Origin: Longimicrobiales bacterium | GTDB taxonomy: Bacteria; Gemmatimonadota; Gemmatimonadetes; Longimicrobiales; Gaopeijiaceae | Reading direction: 5' to 3' | Assembly: GCA_028278645.1 (NCBI GenBank) | Contig: JANQDZ010000039.1 | Coordinates: forward strand, 1-64,000 | Length of the DNA: 64,000 bases | In this document: positions 43,997-52,701 of the stretch, piece by piece | Numbering within the stretch: position 1 is the first letter of the stretch | How the letters are laid out: each line of letters starts with the position of its first letter | The notes under the pieces: model-generated | The model's input: only the letters and a program-made list of their open reading frames with translations | Told to the model about the DNA's origin: nothing | Database searches by the model: none | Translations under genes and position numbers: made by a program

Positions 43997-44817
43997 TCTC
44001 CGATCCCCTCGGTTATGCGCCCTTCCAGCTTGGGCTGGAGGGTACCCACTTCTCTGATGTACCCAATGAACGCCTCCCTGACCAGGACCGGTAGGTCGGT
44101 CCGAGAAAGGGGCGCCTCCAGGGCCGAAAAGGAATCACCTCCGTTCGCCATGTAGTCGTTGGTGACCAGTCTGTATTGTGCCGTCGGATCCAGCATCTCT
44201 CCCCCCACCAGGACGTCCTGGGCGATCCGCTCCTGACCCTGGCTCACAATCCGAAAGCTGAATCCAGCAATGGGTTCCCCCCTTTTTTCAGCCAGCTGGT
44301 CACAGAGCTCCTGGACTTGGGAACCGGATAAGGTCAGGACGGAAAGCATGTTCTCAAAGGGCATGAGTTCATACATCTGTCCCATGGTTATGGGCCCCGG
44401 GCCGATGGGGACACGCAACCCGCCATTGTTTGTCAGAGCCATATCAATCGGACGATCGTGGGTCCGGTTGGCGGCCCAGAGCATCGCGTCCGTGGCGAAA
44501 TTGCCGAGGGTCCCTTCGGGCCAGGCTTTGCTGAGGACTCCGTCCACGTCTCCGATGACCTCACGGATCTCCTCATCCATCCGGTCCCGGAAGGGGGCGA
44601 TGAGAGAGACCAAGGCCGGATCACCCTCGGTGGACTCCTCGATTAAGGAATAAGAGACCGGCGCTTCCACGACGACGAGGGGTGGGTAGGGCTCCTCAGA
44701 GACAGGGGCCGGGCCTGGAGCCCTGGCCGGATGTGGCTCGGCCCCGGGAGGGGGTGGTGATCCTCCGCATCCTCCCACGAGCAGGAGAACGCTCAGGAGG
44801 GTCCAGTTGGCTCGCAT
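43993..44817 (-). CDS. 5'-nucleotidase, C-terminal substrate-binding half, lipoprotein
   Basis: A 274-residue lipoprotein (lipobox LLVGGC, Cys17) containing the 5_nucleotid_C domain: LGNFATDAMLWAAN, MALTNNGGLR, MYELMPFENMLSVLTLSG and YRLVTNDYMANGGDSF. In UshA this domain binds the nucleoside and supplies stacking residues. It is upstream of, and overlaps, the catalytic-half gene, reversing the domain order of UshA. A Pro-rich linker follows the lipid anchor. Confidence 0.92.
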   Translation of the reverse strand: MRANWTLLSVLLLVGGCGGSPPPPGAEPHPARAPGPAPVSEEPYPPLVVVEAPVSYSLIEESTEGDPALVSLIAPFRDRMDEEIREVIGDVDGVLSKAWPEGTLGNFATDAMLWAANRTHDRPIDMALTNNGGLRVPIGPGPITMGQMYELMPFENMLSVLTLSGSQVQELCDQLAEKRGEPIAGFSFRIVSQGQERIAQDVLVGGEMLDPTAQYRLVTNDYMANGGDSFSALEAPLSRTDLPVLVREAFIGYIREVGTLQPKLEGRITEGIGE

Positions 44818-44916
44818 GGCGTTGAAACCCCGAAATGTGAAAGAACGGCGCTTCCCCTAATCTGGTGCCTCTCGGCTCAGGGGAAAACCGGGGATCCTAA
44901 AAGGGGTGAGAAGAAG

Positions 44917-44998
44917 AACCGGTCCCCGGGAGATCCCCCCGGGAACCGGTTACTCAGAACGCGACCCCCTTCGACCGATCGTCGTTCGAAAGGGGGGC
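44917..44998 (-). terminator. Two strong hairpins between the small unknown gene and the nucleotidase pair
   Basis: Hairpin 1 pairs 44917-44930 with 44938-44951 (14 positions, one mismatch). Hairpin 2 is built on CCCCCTT/AAGGGGG between about 44964 and 44997 with a bulge. On the minus strand, hairpin 1 is followed by CTTCTTCTCACC. They probably end transcription of the gene at 45026-45343 before the nucleotidase genes. Confidence 0.55.
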
Positions 44999-45025
44999 CG
45001 GTGCTACGCTGCCGGGACCTCGGAA

Positions 45026-45343
45026 TCAGGCTCCCGGCTTGATTGTCGCCAGGCGGGCGTAGATGTCGTAGATCTTCTTTTTCATTGCCTTGATGCGGGC
45101 AGAGTCCTCCGGAGTGCTCCACTTGGGCTCATGAATGGAGAAGATCTGATGGTTGAGGTCGTCCAAAAGGGCCCGGGCGTTGGAGCACCAGGTCTCCGTG
45201 CAGTCCATAGGCATCTCTGCGGCTTCGTTTACCGCCTGCTCCATGGTCTGCATGGATGCGAACAGGTTCTCCATGTAGGTATGCCACGCATTGTCCAACG
45301 GGGCCTCGACCCCGCCCTTGATTGCATCGTCCAGCTTGGTCAT
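45026..45343 (-). CDS. Small hypothetical helical protein
   Basis: I do not recognise this gene. The 105-residue product is soluble, without signal or membrane segment, and looks helical (MTKLDDAIKGGVEAPLDNAW, ARIKAMKKKIYDIYARL). Two cysteines lie close together (MDCTETWC). It is flanked by divergent tryptophanase and a terminator-like pair of hairpins, so it is probably a single-gene unit. Confidence 0.65.
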   Translation of the reverse strand: MTKLDDAIKGGVEAPLDNAWHTYMENLFASMQTMEQAVNEAAEMPMDCTETWCSNARALLDDLNHQIFSIHEPKWSTPEDSARIKAMKKKIYDIYARLATIKPGA

Positions 45344-45574
45344 CTCGGTGTCCTTTTTTGGTCGACCTCGGGTCCCGGTCCCCGCCCCCAGCGGTTCCCT
45401 TTTGCCCTCCCGGTCTGATTATTGGGTCGGGTCCGGGAGAGTCCCATTCCCCCTCCCCTGGATTGCCCCAGTCAGGTGAGGCTCTAACTTCGTAAGAAGA
45501 GAGTTGAATTTTCAGGCTGACACAAGAGGCCCCGCCTTAACGACTGTGGGGTGCTCCCAAGGACCCAAAAGCTC

Positions 45575-46978
45575 ATGAAGACCATTATCGAGCCGTTCAA
45601 AATCAAGGTGGTGGAGCCCATCCGGATGACCTCCCGGGAAGAGCGCCTCGATTACCTGGAGACTGCGGGGTTTAACGTTTTCCGACTTCGTTCGGAAGAC
45701 GTGCTGATGGACCTCCTGACAGACTCGGGGACCTCAGCCATGAGTTCCCAACAGTGGGCTGGGGTCATGAGGGGTGACGAGGCTTATGCAGGGAGCCCTT
45801 CGTTTTTCCGGTTCGAGGAGACGGTCACCGACATCTTCGGCTTCGAACACGTGATCCCCACCCACCAAGGACGAGCCGCCGAGCGGATTCTTTTTTCTAC
45901 GGTTTGCCGGCCGGGTCATGTGGTCCCGAACAACACTCATTTCGACACCACGCGGGCAAACATCGAAGCTGCTGGGGCCCAGGCTGTGGACCTTCCTGTC
46001 CCCGAAGGGCTGGTCCCGTCGGAGCCACGGCCCTTCAAAGGGAACATGGACGTACCTAGGCTGAGGTCCCTGATCGCGGAGGTGGGCGCCGAGGCGATTC
46101 CGCTCTGCATGTTGACCGTGACCAACAACACGGGTGGCGGACAACCGGTCTCGATGGCAAACATCAGGGAGGTATCGGAGGTCTGCCAATCCCACGGGAT
46201 TCCCCTTTATATCGATGCTTGCCGGTTCGCTGAGAATGCATACTTCATCAAACTCCGGGAAGACGGATATAGCCAAAAGACGGTCAAAGAGATCGTCCGG
46301 GAACTCTTCTCGTACGCCGACGGATGCACCATGTCCGCGAAGAAGGACGGTCTCGCGAACATCGGCGGGTTCTTGGCCACCAACGACGCGTGGCTGGCCA
46401 AACGCGAGCGGGACCTCCTGATCCTCACCGAAGGGTATCCCACCTATGGCGGCATGGCCGGAAGGGACCTCGAAGCAATTGCGGTCGGTCTCGAAGAGGT
46501 CCTGTTGGAGGACTACCTGGAATACCGATTGGCCTCTGTTCGATACCTGGGCGAGCACATATCGGCAGAGGGAGTCCCCATTGTCCAGCCCCCGGGTGGG
46601 CATGCTGTTTATATCGATGCAGCCGCCTTTCTTCCTCATGTTCCGGCATTGGAGCTTCCCGGCCAGTCGGTCGTGAGCGAGCTCTACCTGGAGGGGGGGA
46701 TTCGGGGCGTAGAGGTGGGCACGGTGATGTTCGGTAGGAAGGACCTCGACACCGGCGAAGACATTCCGGCGGCGATGGAGCTCGTTCGACTCGCGATGCC
46801 TCGGAGGGTTTACACCCAGAGCCATGTGGACTTCATGGTCGAAGCCATCGTCGAGGTCCACCGGCGGAGGGACGGGATCGGTGGTTTCAGATTCGCTTAT
46901 CAGGCACCGGCGCTTCGGCATTTCACGGCGGTGTTCGAACCCCTGTACCAGGTGGGTGGCCCGGTCCCAGGGGCTTAG
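45575..46978 (+). CDS. tnaA: Tryptophanase (tryptophan indole-lyase)
   Basis: PLP-dependent beta-eliminating lyase releasing indole, pyruvate and ammonia from tryptophan. The 467 residues show DLLTDSGTSAMS, GDEAYAGS, THQGRAAE, the PLP lysine Lys257 in SAKKDGLANIGGF and LRHFTA near the end. Tryptophanase and tyrosine phenol-lyase are close relatives; positions I recall as diagnostic read Asp124 (HFDTTR), Val381 (GVEVG, where tyrosine phenol-lyase has Arg381) and His449 (LRHFTA), all of tryptophanase type. ATG 45575 is preferred to GTG 45551. A terminator follows at 47050-47080. Confidence 0.88.
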   Translation: MKTIIEPFKIKVVEPIRMTSREERLDYLETAGFNVFRLRSEDVLMDLLTDSGTSAMSSQQWAGVMRGDEAYAGSPSFFRFEETVTDIFGFEHVIPTHQGRAAERILFSTVCRPGHVVPNNTHFDTTRANIEAAGAQAVDLPVPEGLVPSEPRPFKGNMDVPRLRSLIAEVGAEAIPLCMLTVTNNTGGGQPVSMANIREVSEVCQSHGIPLYIDACRFAENAYFIKLREDGYSQKTVKEIVRELFSYADGCTMSAKKDGLANIGGFLATNDAWLAKRERDLLILTEGYPTYGGMAGRDLEAIAVGLEEVLLEDYLEYRLASVRYLGEHISAEGVPIVQPPGGHAVYIDAAAFLPHVPALELPGQSVVSELYLEGGIRGVEVGTVMFGRKDLDTGEDIPAAMELVRLAMPRRVYTQSHVDFMVEAIVEVHRRRDGIGGFRFAYQAPALRHFTAVFEPLYQVGGPVPGA

Positions 46979-47049
46979 CTGCGAACTCCCGAAAGCGTTC
47001 TCACAGGAACTCCGGCCCCGTGATATGTTTATCAGACGGGAACAACCGG

Positions 47050-47080
47050 CCCCCGGGCAGGCCCGGGGGTCCTTTTTTCT
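47050..47080 (+). terminator. Rho-independent terminator after tnaA
   Basis: CCCCCGGGC (47050-47058) and GCCCGGGGG (47061-47069) form a strong GC stem followed by TCCTTTTTTCT. It ends only 26 bases before the start of the M6 protease gene. Confidence 0.88.
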
Positions 47081-47106
47081 CTAGCACCACTTTTGAGCGG
47101 GCAGGC

Positions 47107-49737
47107 ATGCATCCGACGATCCGGCGGGCTTTTTTATCCGCCATGATGTTTTTTCTAATGGGGAATGCTGGGGCAGGCGCACAGGACGTGGAGCTGTGGG
47201 GAAAGATCCACGGCACCCGGCCTCCACAGGGGTACTACGACCTTTTGGAGAAGGACCCCCGTGCCTTTCAGTTTCGGAGAGCGCTCATCCGAAGGGGGTT
47301 GGGCTTGCGAGAGCTCCCGGACATCAAAACCCCGTCGGGAGCTCTGCCCGCCACCTATGATCAGGAGTTCGCCCGGCTCCTCGCGGAAGCCCCTGATCGA
47401 TCCCCGGTCGTCGGCACATTTAACTTCCCTTTGATCCTCGGCCTGTTCGCCGATTCCGATCCGGTCCTCCCGGCCTACCAACAGGCCGCGGTCCAAGCGG
47501 AGTTTTTTGACGGCCCCCAAGCGAACCCGGCAGCCGTAGGCACCATTCCCGAATTCTACTCCGAGATATCCGGGAATCGGGTGACCCTCACCGGCACCAC
47601 GTTCGACTGGGTTTCCACCGATCTGACCCAGGTTCAAGTGACGGCCGGAGCGAGCGGCATTGGAAACGGCTCCAGGGTAGGGGAGTACATCGTTCGGATC
47701 CTGGAGTCCGTGGATGACGGCACGGTGGACTGGGGTCATTTCGACAACGACGGGCCCGACGGTGTCCCCAATTCAGGGGACGACGATGGTTACGTGGACG
47801 TCCTGGCGGTCATGCACCCCACGCCAGGAGCGGAGTGTGCGAGCGGAAACCGGGACATCCGGATCTGGTCCCACCGGTGGGACCTCTATTGGAACGCCCA
47901 GTCGAATGGCTTGTCCTGGAGCCCATCGGTCCGGAACTCGATCATTCAGAACGAGGGGTATGTCACCCAGACTCCGTCGGCCACTCCGGGCATTCCGTTC
48001 ATCAAGGTCCTCGACTACACAATCCAACCGGTGATGGCCTGCAGCGGGACGACCATCAACTATATCGGAGTTTTTGCTCACGAGCTCGGTCACGGCTTTG
48101 GACTCCCCGACCTCTATGTCACCTCCAGCAGCCAGAATCACGAGGGCATCGGAAACTGGGGTCTCATGGGCACAGGGTCCTGGGGATGCGATGGCCAGTC
48201 GGCCTGGAGCCCCTGTCACATGAGTGCTTGGAGCAAAGACGTCCTGGGTTGGGTCAATGTTCAAACCCTGCCGGTTGGGACCGATTTGGGGACCGTCGTG
48301 CTTCCCCCGGTCGAGACGGGGGGGGATGTGTATCGAATCGATTCGGGGGACGGATCGTCCGAGTACCTCCTTCTGGAGAACCGGCAACGACTGGGATTCG
48401 ACCAACACTTGTACGAACCAGGCCTTCTGATCTGGCATGTCGATCCCGTCACTGTCGACGGATCCCCGGGGGGAATCAACAACGATCCGGACCGGATGGG
48501 TGTTTGGCTCCGACAAGCCGACGGGCTAAATGAGCTCGCGGAGGATTTCGGCGGCAGGGGCGACGGTGGTGATCCCTTCCCCGGCTCCTCCGGGAACACC
48601 GAGTTCCACGCTTCCTCCGATCCCAGCAGCTGGACTCACGGGGGGAATTCCATGGGGGTGACCCTACTGGACATCCGGCAGGTGGGTCAGGACATGAGCT
48701 TCAGAGCCCTGACGCGGTACCAAGACCTCACCCTCCGGACTCAGGGGTCACCGTCAGGCGGTGGACTGGTTTCAGTGGACGGTGCCCCGCCTGGGGGTTC
48801 AGCTCTCGTGATCAACTCTGCACCTTTCCAACATCACGTCATCGAGGCAGCACCCGGTGAGGTGGTGGAGGAGGGGATCCGTGTGGGGTTCGAGGGTTGG
48901 ACCGATGGCGCCCCTCGAATTCGGGAGCACACAACCCAACTCGAGGACGCCACGCTCACGGCTACCTACGGGGGGCAGGAGTTCCTGGTGGACGTGACCC
49001 TCTCGAGCTCCGCCCCAGGGGTGGTCCCTGGCTCCATCGATTTCTCAGTTGGAGACGGCGACGGATGGGTGCCCGCAGATGAGGAAGTAACCGTTACAGC
49101 CACTCCTCGGACGGGTTTCCTCTTCCAAGAATGGGATGGGGGGTTCGTGGGCCTTCCGAACCCGGCGGAGGTAACGGTTTCCGAACCGATCCAGGCGGAT
49201 GCGGTCTTTGAGGTGATCTTCAGCGTGGCCGGTAACCCCTCTGTGGTGGAGCTGGACGGCGGAATCAATCACGATGTTCTACTCACCGTGGAGAACGCCA
49301 ACCCACCGGTTCATTGGAGCCTGACGTCAGGGGCCTTGCCGCCCATGATGGAGTTGCTGCCAAGTGGCTCGATCCATGGGGCACCTACGGCCATGGGTGA
49401 GTATCCGGTTACCCTCAGGGTTATCGATGACATTGGCCTCCAGGGATTCGTGACCTTGACCCTGGACGTCGAAGACCCGGAAATCCCGTCGGACGCCTTG
49501 GCTTCGGACTTCCTCCTTCAAGGGCCACCCCTTTCTCCCGACACGAAGGTCTTCCTCGACAACGAGGGGAATCGGAACGGTGTGTATGACTTGGGTGATC
49601 TCAGAGCCTATGTCTTGAGGAACCCAACGGTGGGCTCTTTCACCCAACTGGAAACACTGCTGGAGATCGTTGTTCCCGTGGGTGAGTTGGAACGGCCTCA
49701 AAAAGGTGCGGATCGGAGAGGGGGTGGAGGACGATGA
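47107..49737 (+). CDS. Secreted M6-family metalloprotease with InlB-, Ig- and dockerin-like domains
   Basis: An 876-residue exported protease. A signal peptide (ending AGAGAQ) and a prodomain precede the M6 catalytic domain, with zinc motif HELGHGFGLPD (His325, Glu326, His329) and the family-typical NWGLMGTGSWG. Later come an InlB-type repeat (ATPRTGFLFQEWDGGF), a putative Ig domain (WSLTSGALPPMMELLPSGSI) and a terminal EF-hand loop at Glu820-Asp831 (ligand positions 1, 3, 5, 9 and 12 with Gly at 6) resembling a single dockerin repeat. ATG 47107 gives the signal peptide; the frame opens at 47020 inside a terminator. It overlaps the next gene by ATGA. Confidence 0.88.
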   Translation: MHPTIRRAFLSAMMFFLMGNAGAGAQDVELWGKIHGTRPPQGYYDLLEKDPRAFQFRRALIRRGLGLRELPDIKTPSGALPATYDQEFARLLAEAPDRSPVVGTFNFPLILGLFADSDPVLPAYQQAAVQAEFFDGPQANPAAVGTIPEFYSEISGNRVTLTGTTFDWVSTDLTQVQVTAGASGIGNGSRVGEYIVRILESVDDGTVDWGHFDNDGPDGVPNSGDDDGYVDVLAVMHPTPGAECASGNRDIRIWSHRWDLYWNAQSNGLSWSPSVRNSIIQNEGYVTQTPSATPGIPFIKVLDYTIQPVMACSGTTINYIGVFAHELGHGFGLPDLYVTSSSQNHEGIGNWGLMGTGSWGCDGQSAWSPCHMSAWSKDVLGWVNVQTLPVGTDLGTVVLPPVETGGDVYRIDSGDGSSEYLLLENRQRLGFDQHLYEPGLLIWHVDPVTVDGSPGGINNDPDRMGVWLRQADGLNELAEDFGGRGDGGDPFPGSSGNTEFHASSDPSSWTHGGNSMGVTLLDIRQVGQDMSFRALTRYQDLTLRTQGSPSGGGLVSVDGAPPGGSALVINSAPFQHHVIEAAPGEVVEEGIRVGFEGWTDGAPRIREHTTQLEDATLTATYGGQEFLVDVTLSSSAPGVVPGSIDFSVGDGDGWVPADEEVTVTATPRTGFLFQEWDGGFVGLPNPAEVTVSEPIQADAVFEVIFSVAGNPSVVELDGGINHDVLLTVENANPPVHWSLTSGALPPMMELLPSGSIHGAPTAMGEYPVTLRVIDDIGLQGFVTLTLDVEDPEIPSDALASDFLLQGPPLSPDTKVFLDNEGNRNGVYDLGDLRAYVLRNPTVGSFTQLETLLEIVVPVGELERPQKGADRRGGGGR

Positions 49738-50111
49738 GGCGTTCGGCGATTGCTCTGGTTCTGCTGGTCTTTGCCGGCGGATGTGATTCCGGACCGGATG
49801 GCCCCGGGGACATTACTGGTGCCCTCAAGACACCGGGGGCTTCGGTAGGAGCCGCAGTCTTGGAGGTCGTCGGAGGCGGAGTCCAGGGGTTCTCGGGAGC
49901 CGGCGGGACGAAGGTGTTCTGGGCGCAGCAGAATGATCCGACGATCCACCGAGTCGTGGTGGTGGGATCCGGGGGCGGTGATCTCCAGTTCCAGGTTTCG
50001 GTGGAAGACCGGTCGAAAAGGGCGCCCCGGGTAACCGTGATAAACCTGGTCGATACGGGGAACAGGTCCATCCCGGTGAGTCAGGAATACAAGGTCAAGT
50101 TCTCCTACTAG
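49734..50111 (+). CDS. Small lipoprotein coupled to the M6 protease
   Basis: A 125-residue lipoprotein (lipobox FAGGC, Cys17) with a predicted all-beta core: GAAVLEVVGGGVQGF, HRVVVVGSGGGDLQFQVSVE and ATVINLV-like strands. The pattern is reminiscent of cohesin-like or immunoglobulin-like sandwiches, though I cannot assign a family with confidence. Its ATG overlaps the protease TGA (ATGA), so the two are made together. With the EF-hand/dockerin-like tail of the protease, a docking or anchoring role is an inference worth testing. Confidence 0.72.
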   Translation: MRRSAIALVLLVFAGGCDSGPDGPGDITGALKTPGASVGAAVLEVVGGGVQGFSGAGGTKVFWAQQNDPTIHRVVVVGSGGGDLQFQVSVEDRSKRAPRVTVINLVDTGNRSIPVSQEYKVKFSY

Positions 50112-50278
50112 CGGATCGTCAGTCGAGGGGTTTCGAGGTTGAACTGAGCCGGGGTCCCGAATACGGCGGCCCCGGCTGGGATTCGCGAGGGGGCCCTCCA
50201 CTTGCCTGCGGCGAAGGAGTTTTGCCACCTTTAAACCTCTCAACAAGTCAGACCAAGCGGCCGATAGGAGTGTTTTGG

Positions 50279-50764
50279 ATGGAGCAGGCGCCTTCGATGC
50301 AGTCTCTCTCCCGGGATCAGCTGAGCGACGCCCTGATCAGGATTAATCTCCTGCGAACTCAGGAGCCTCGAGACCCGATGGTGCTCGGCTTGCTCGAGGA
50401 GGCCATTGATGCGCTCTTCTCGGTTTCCAAGCGCCTGATCGTCTACGGCAGCCTGGCTCCTGGGGGTCCGAATCACGGACTCCTGGCCGAACTGGACGGT
50501 GAGTGGACCAAGGGTTGGGTCACTGGGGAGCTTCTCGAAAGAGGATGGAGTGCCGCCATGAGCTACCCGGCTCTCCGATGGTGTCCGGAGGGGGGTGAAA
50601 TCGAGGCCCACCTCCTGGTCTCAGACGACCTCCCGCGTTTCTGGAGACGGCTGGACGATTTTGAAGGCCTGGAATACAATCGGATATGGGCCCCTTTCCT
50701 GGCCCCTGACGGCGAAGTCTCGGTGGGGAATCTCTATGCCATGGAGTGTGATCTAACCCGTTAA
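50279..50764 (+). CDS. Gamma-glutamylcyclotransferase-like (GGCT/AIG2) protein
   Basis: A 161-residue protein. Residues 1-50 are a helical extension. Residues from about 52 form the GGCT-like fold with the signature VYGSLAPGGPNH (YGSL at 56-59), an acidic residue near 109 (GEIEAHLLV) and LDDFEGLEYNR. The fold acts on gamma-glutamyl amines or glutathione-related compounds, but the exact reaction is not determined. ATG 50279 follows AGGAG by eight bases; an ATG-less upstream frame to 50222 is less likely. Confidence 0.78.
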   Translation: MEQAPSMQSLSRDQLSDALIRINLLRTQEPRDPMVLGLLEEAIDALFSVSKRLIVYGSLAPGGPNHGLLAELDGEWTKGWVTGELLERGWSAAMSYPALRWCPEGGEIEAHLLVSDDLPRFWRRLDDFEGLEYNRIWAPFLAPDGEVSVGNLYAMECDLTR

Positions 50765-50776
50765 GTGAGCCTCAGC

Positions 50777-51307
50777 ATGTTCCAATCCCACGGTGTTCCG
50801 GCACGAGCCACTGCCGCCTGCCTTTTCTCTCCGGCTCTTGTTGCCCTGTTCTGCTTCTCCTTCGCCGCCGGGTGCGACGCCCGGGAGCCGGTGTCGGAGC
50901 CTCTCGACCCTCCGACCGCGGTCCTGGATCGGTGGGTGGAGATGTGGAATAGCTACGATCTGGATGAAGTGACCGAGCTGTTCCTGGACCACCCCAGCCT
51001 CACGTACTTCTCCTCAGAGAAGGAGGGTGTGATCAGGGGGATGGAAGCCGTCCTGGAACACCATGGAGGGTTCGGTTTTGTTCCTGGAGGGAATCCGAAG
51101 GGAACTCGCCTTTGGCTCGAAGACCTGAACACTGATCTGAGGGGAGAGTTGGCAGTCGCCACTGGCCTCTGGTTCTTCCAGGCAGCGGGGGACACCACCG
51201 GTGATCCCCAGAAAGGGCCCGTCACCTTCGTGTTGGTTCGGGATTCGGGCGCCTGGAAGTTCATGCATATGAACTTCTCCGAGTACGTTCCGGTCGAGTC
51301 TTCCTAG
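50777..51307 (+). CDS. NTF2/SnoaL-like lipoprotein
   Basis: A 176-residue exported protein. A hydrophobic signal ends in a lipobox (FAAGC), followed by an NTF2-like (DUF4440/SnoaL) fold: AVLDRWVEMWNSYDLDEVTE, VIRGMEAVLEHHGGFGF and WKFMHMNFSEYVPV. The fold binds small hydrophobic ligands or is a calcium/calmodulin-kinase association-type domain; no catalytic residue is evident. The GTG at 50765 is an alternative start. Its TAG stop lies within the stop of the convergent aminotransferase (shared CTAG at 51304-51307). Confidence 0.75.
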   Translation: MFQSHGVPARATAACLFSPALVALFCFSFAAGCDAREPVSEPLDPPTAVLDRWVEMWNSYDLDEVTELFLDHPSLTYFSSEKEGVIRGMEAVLEHHGGFGFVPGGNPKGTRLWLEDLNTDLRGELAVATGLWFFQAAGDTTGDPQKGPVTFVLVRDSGAWKFMHMNFSEYVPVESS

Positions 51308-52701
51308 ACTCCCTGAAACTCTTCGAAAAACTGAAGAACCTTCCACGCGTCTTCGAACGTGGAAGCGACACCAAAAGAAACCCGGACTGCGCCGGTGCTC
51401 TTGTTGTCGATGCACTGGTGGAACTGATCCAGAGTCATCCGGTCCTGGGCCCGAGTCAAACACCCGACGATCTCATCCCTCTCGAGACCCATGGCCATCT
51501 CCCCCGCTCCAGGATTGCAGAAACATCCCGTGCGAAGGGAGATCTTCCAGCTGTTGGCTTTCTCCTCTACCAACTGGTGGTCGATGGGCTGCCCGGCCGA
51601 ATCGTAGAGGTTCAGGGCGACGGTTCCCCCTCGGGAGCGCGTATCGATGGGGCCGTAGATCCGGGCCACCCTCTCCCCGGTGGAATGCCTGAGGGCCACC
51701 AGCTCATCCATCAGCCAGCCGGCCAGGGTATTGACCCGATCATGGATTGTGTCCACCCCCACCGAGTCGAGGAACTCGAGGCCCAGCTCAACCGCCGGCA
51801 GGCTGGTGTAGTTCAGAGTTCCGTCCTCGAACCCTTCGGATCCGGGGGAAAGGGTGTGGCTCTCGGCCAGGACCGACGCCCAGGAAATCGTCCCACCGGC
51901 GAACCAGGGCCGGTGGAGTTTCTGGAGCGCCGGGCGCCTCGCGAGTAACGCTCCCACCCCGGTCGGATACCCGAACATCTTATAAAAGGAGAGGGTGACG
52001 TAGTCCGGGTGCCACTTTTGGAGGTCCAGGCGATTCGTGGGAACGAAGGCGGCGGCGTCCAGAAGGACATCCCAACCCAACTCCTGCGCCCGACCGATCC
52101 ACTCCAGGGGATGCTGGACCCCGGAGAAATTGGATTGGGCCGGATAGGCGAACAGCTTGTTCTGGCTGTCGGGGCTGCTCTTCAAAAACGCCTGCAACCG
52201 TTCGTCAGGCACCCTGAGGTCTGGGGGTTCCACAGGGATGTACTGGGTGGAAGCGCGCTTCACCCGGTCGAAAGCCCTGATCCCAACCACCGAATTGTGG
52301 TTGTCAAAAGTGAGAAGGAACTGGTCACCCTCCGAAAACGGGTAGGACTCCCCCACGAGCTTCAGCGCTCCACTGGCGTTGGACGTAAAAATCAGAACGT
52401 ATTCTTCAGGATCGGCATTGAAGAATTCCAACACCCTCTTTCGGCAGGAAACCACCCGCTCGGTGGCGAGAGCCGACGTCGGATTTGTGGAGTGGGGATT
52501 CCCCAGGACCGAGCCGGAAAGGAATTCCATGTGGTGACGGATCTGAAAGTCACCGAAGAGACCACCCCCGGTATAGTCGACGTAAGTATGACCCAACCGG
52601 TCCAACCTGGAGAACTCCCGTTTCCGGAGCTCGTCGATTGCCTCGGTACCGTGGTAGTCCGGATACCGCTTCAGAAACTCGGTGAACTTTGACTCCACCA
52701 C
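51304..52701 (-). CDS. Class V aminotransferase, MOCOS N-domain-like cysteine desulfurase
   Basis: A PLP enzyme of 465 residues. The PLP lysine is in SFYKMFGYPTG and the putative persulfide cysteine in RTGCFCNPGAGE, the same block as eukaryotic molybdenum-cofactor sulfurase (MOCOS/ABA3), which sulfurates MoCo for xanthine oxidase-type enzymes. Here only the N-terminal PLP domain is present; the MOSC domain is missing. It may therefore supply sulfur to another acceptor. The frame opens at 52986, but GTG 52701 starts the conserved part with GGAAGAG-type sequence upstream on the minus strand. Divergent from the VPS10-like gene. Confidence 0.82.
   Translation of the reverse strand: MVESKFTEFLKRYPDYHGTEAIDELRKREFSRLDRLGHTYVDYTGGGLFGDFQIRHHMEFLSGSVLGNPHSTNPTSALATERVVSCRKRVLEFFNADPEEYVLIFTSNASGALKLVGESYPFSEGDQFLLTFDNHNSVVGIRAFDRVKRASTQYIPVEPPDLRVPDERLQAFLKSSPDSQNKLFAYPAQSNFSGVQHPLEWIGRAQELGWDVLLDAAAFVPTNRLDLQKWHPDYVTLSFYKMFGYPTGVGALLARRPALQKLHRPWFAGGTISWASVLAESHTLSPGSEGFEDGTLNYTSLPAVELGLEFLDSVGVDTIHDRVNTLAGWLMDELVALRHSTGERVARIYGPIDTRSRGGTVALNLYDSAGQPIDHQLVEEKANSWKISLRTGCFCNPGAGEMAMGLERDEIVGCLTRAQDRMTLDQFHQCIDNKSTGAVRVSFGVASTFEDAWKVLQFFEEFQGV

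Noticed and set aside
45575-46978. Tyrosine phenol-lyase as the identity of the PLP lyase
   Set aside because: The three positions recalled as diagnostic (Asp124, Val381, His449) are of tryptophanase type; Arg381 of tyrosine phenol-lyase is absent.
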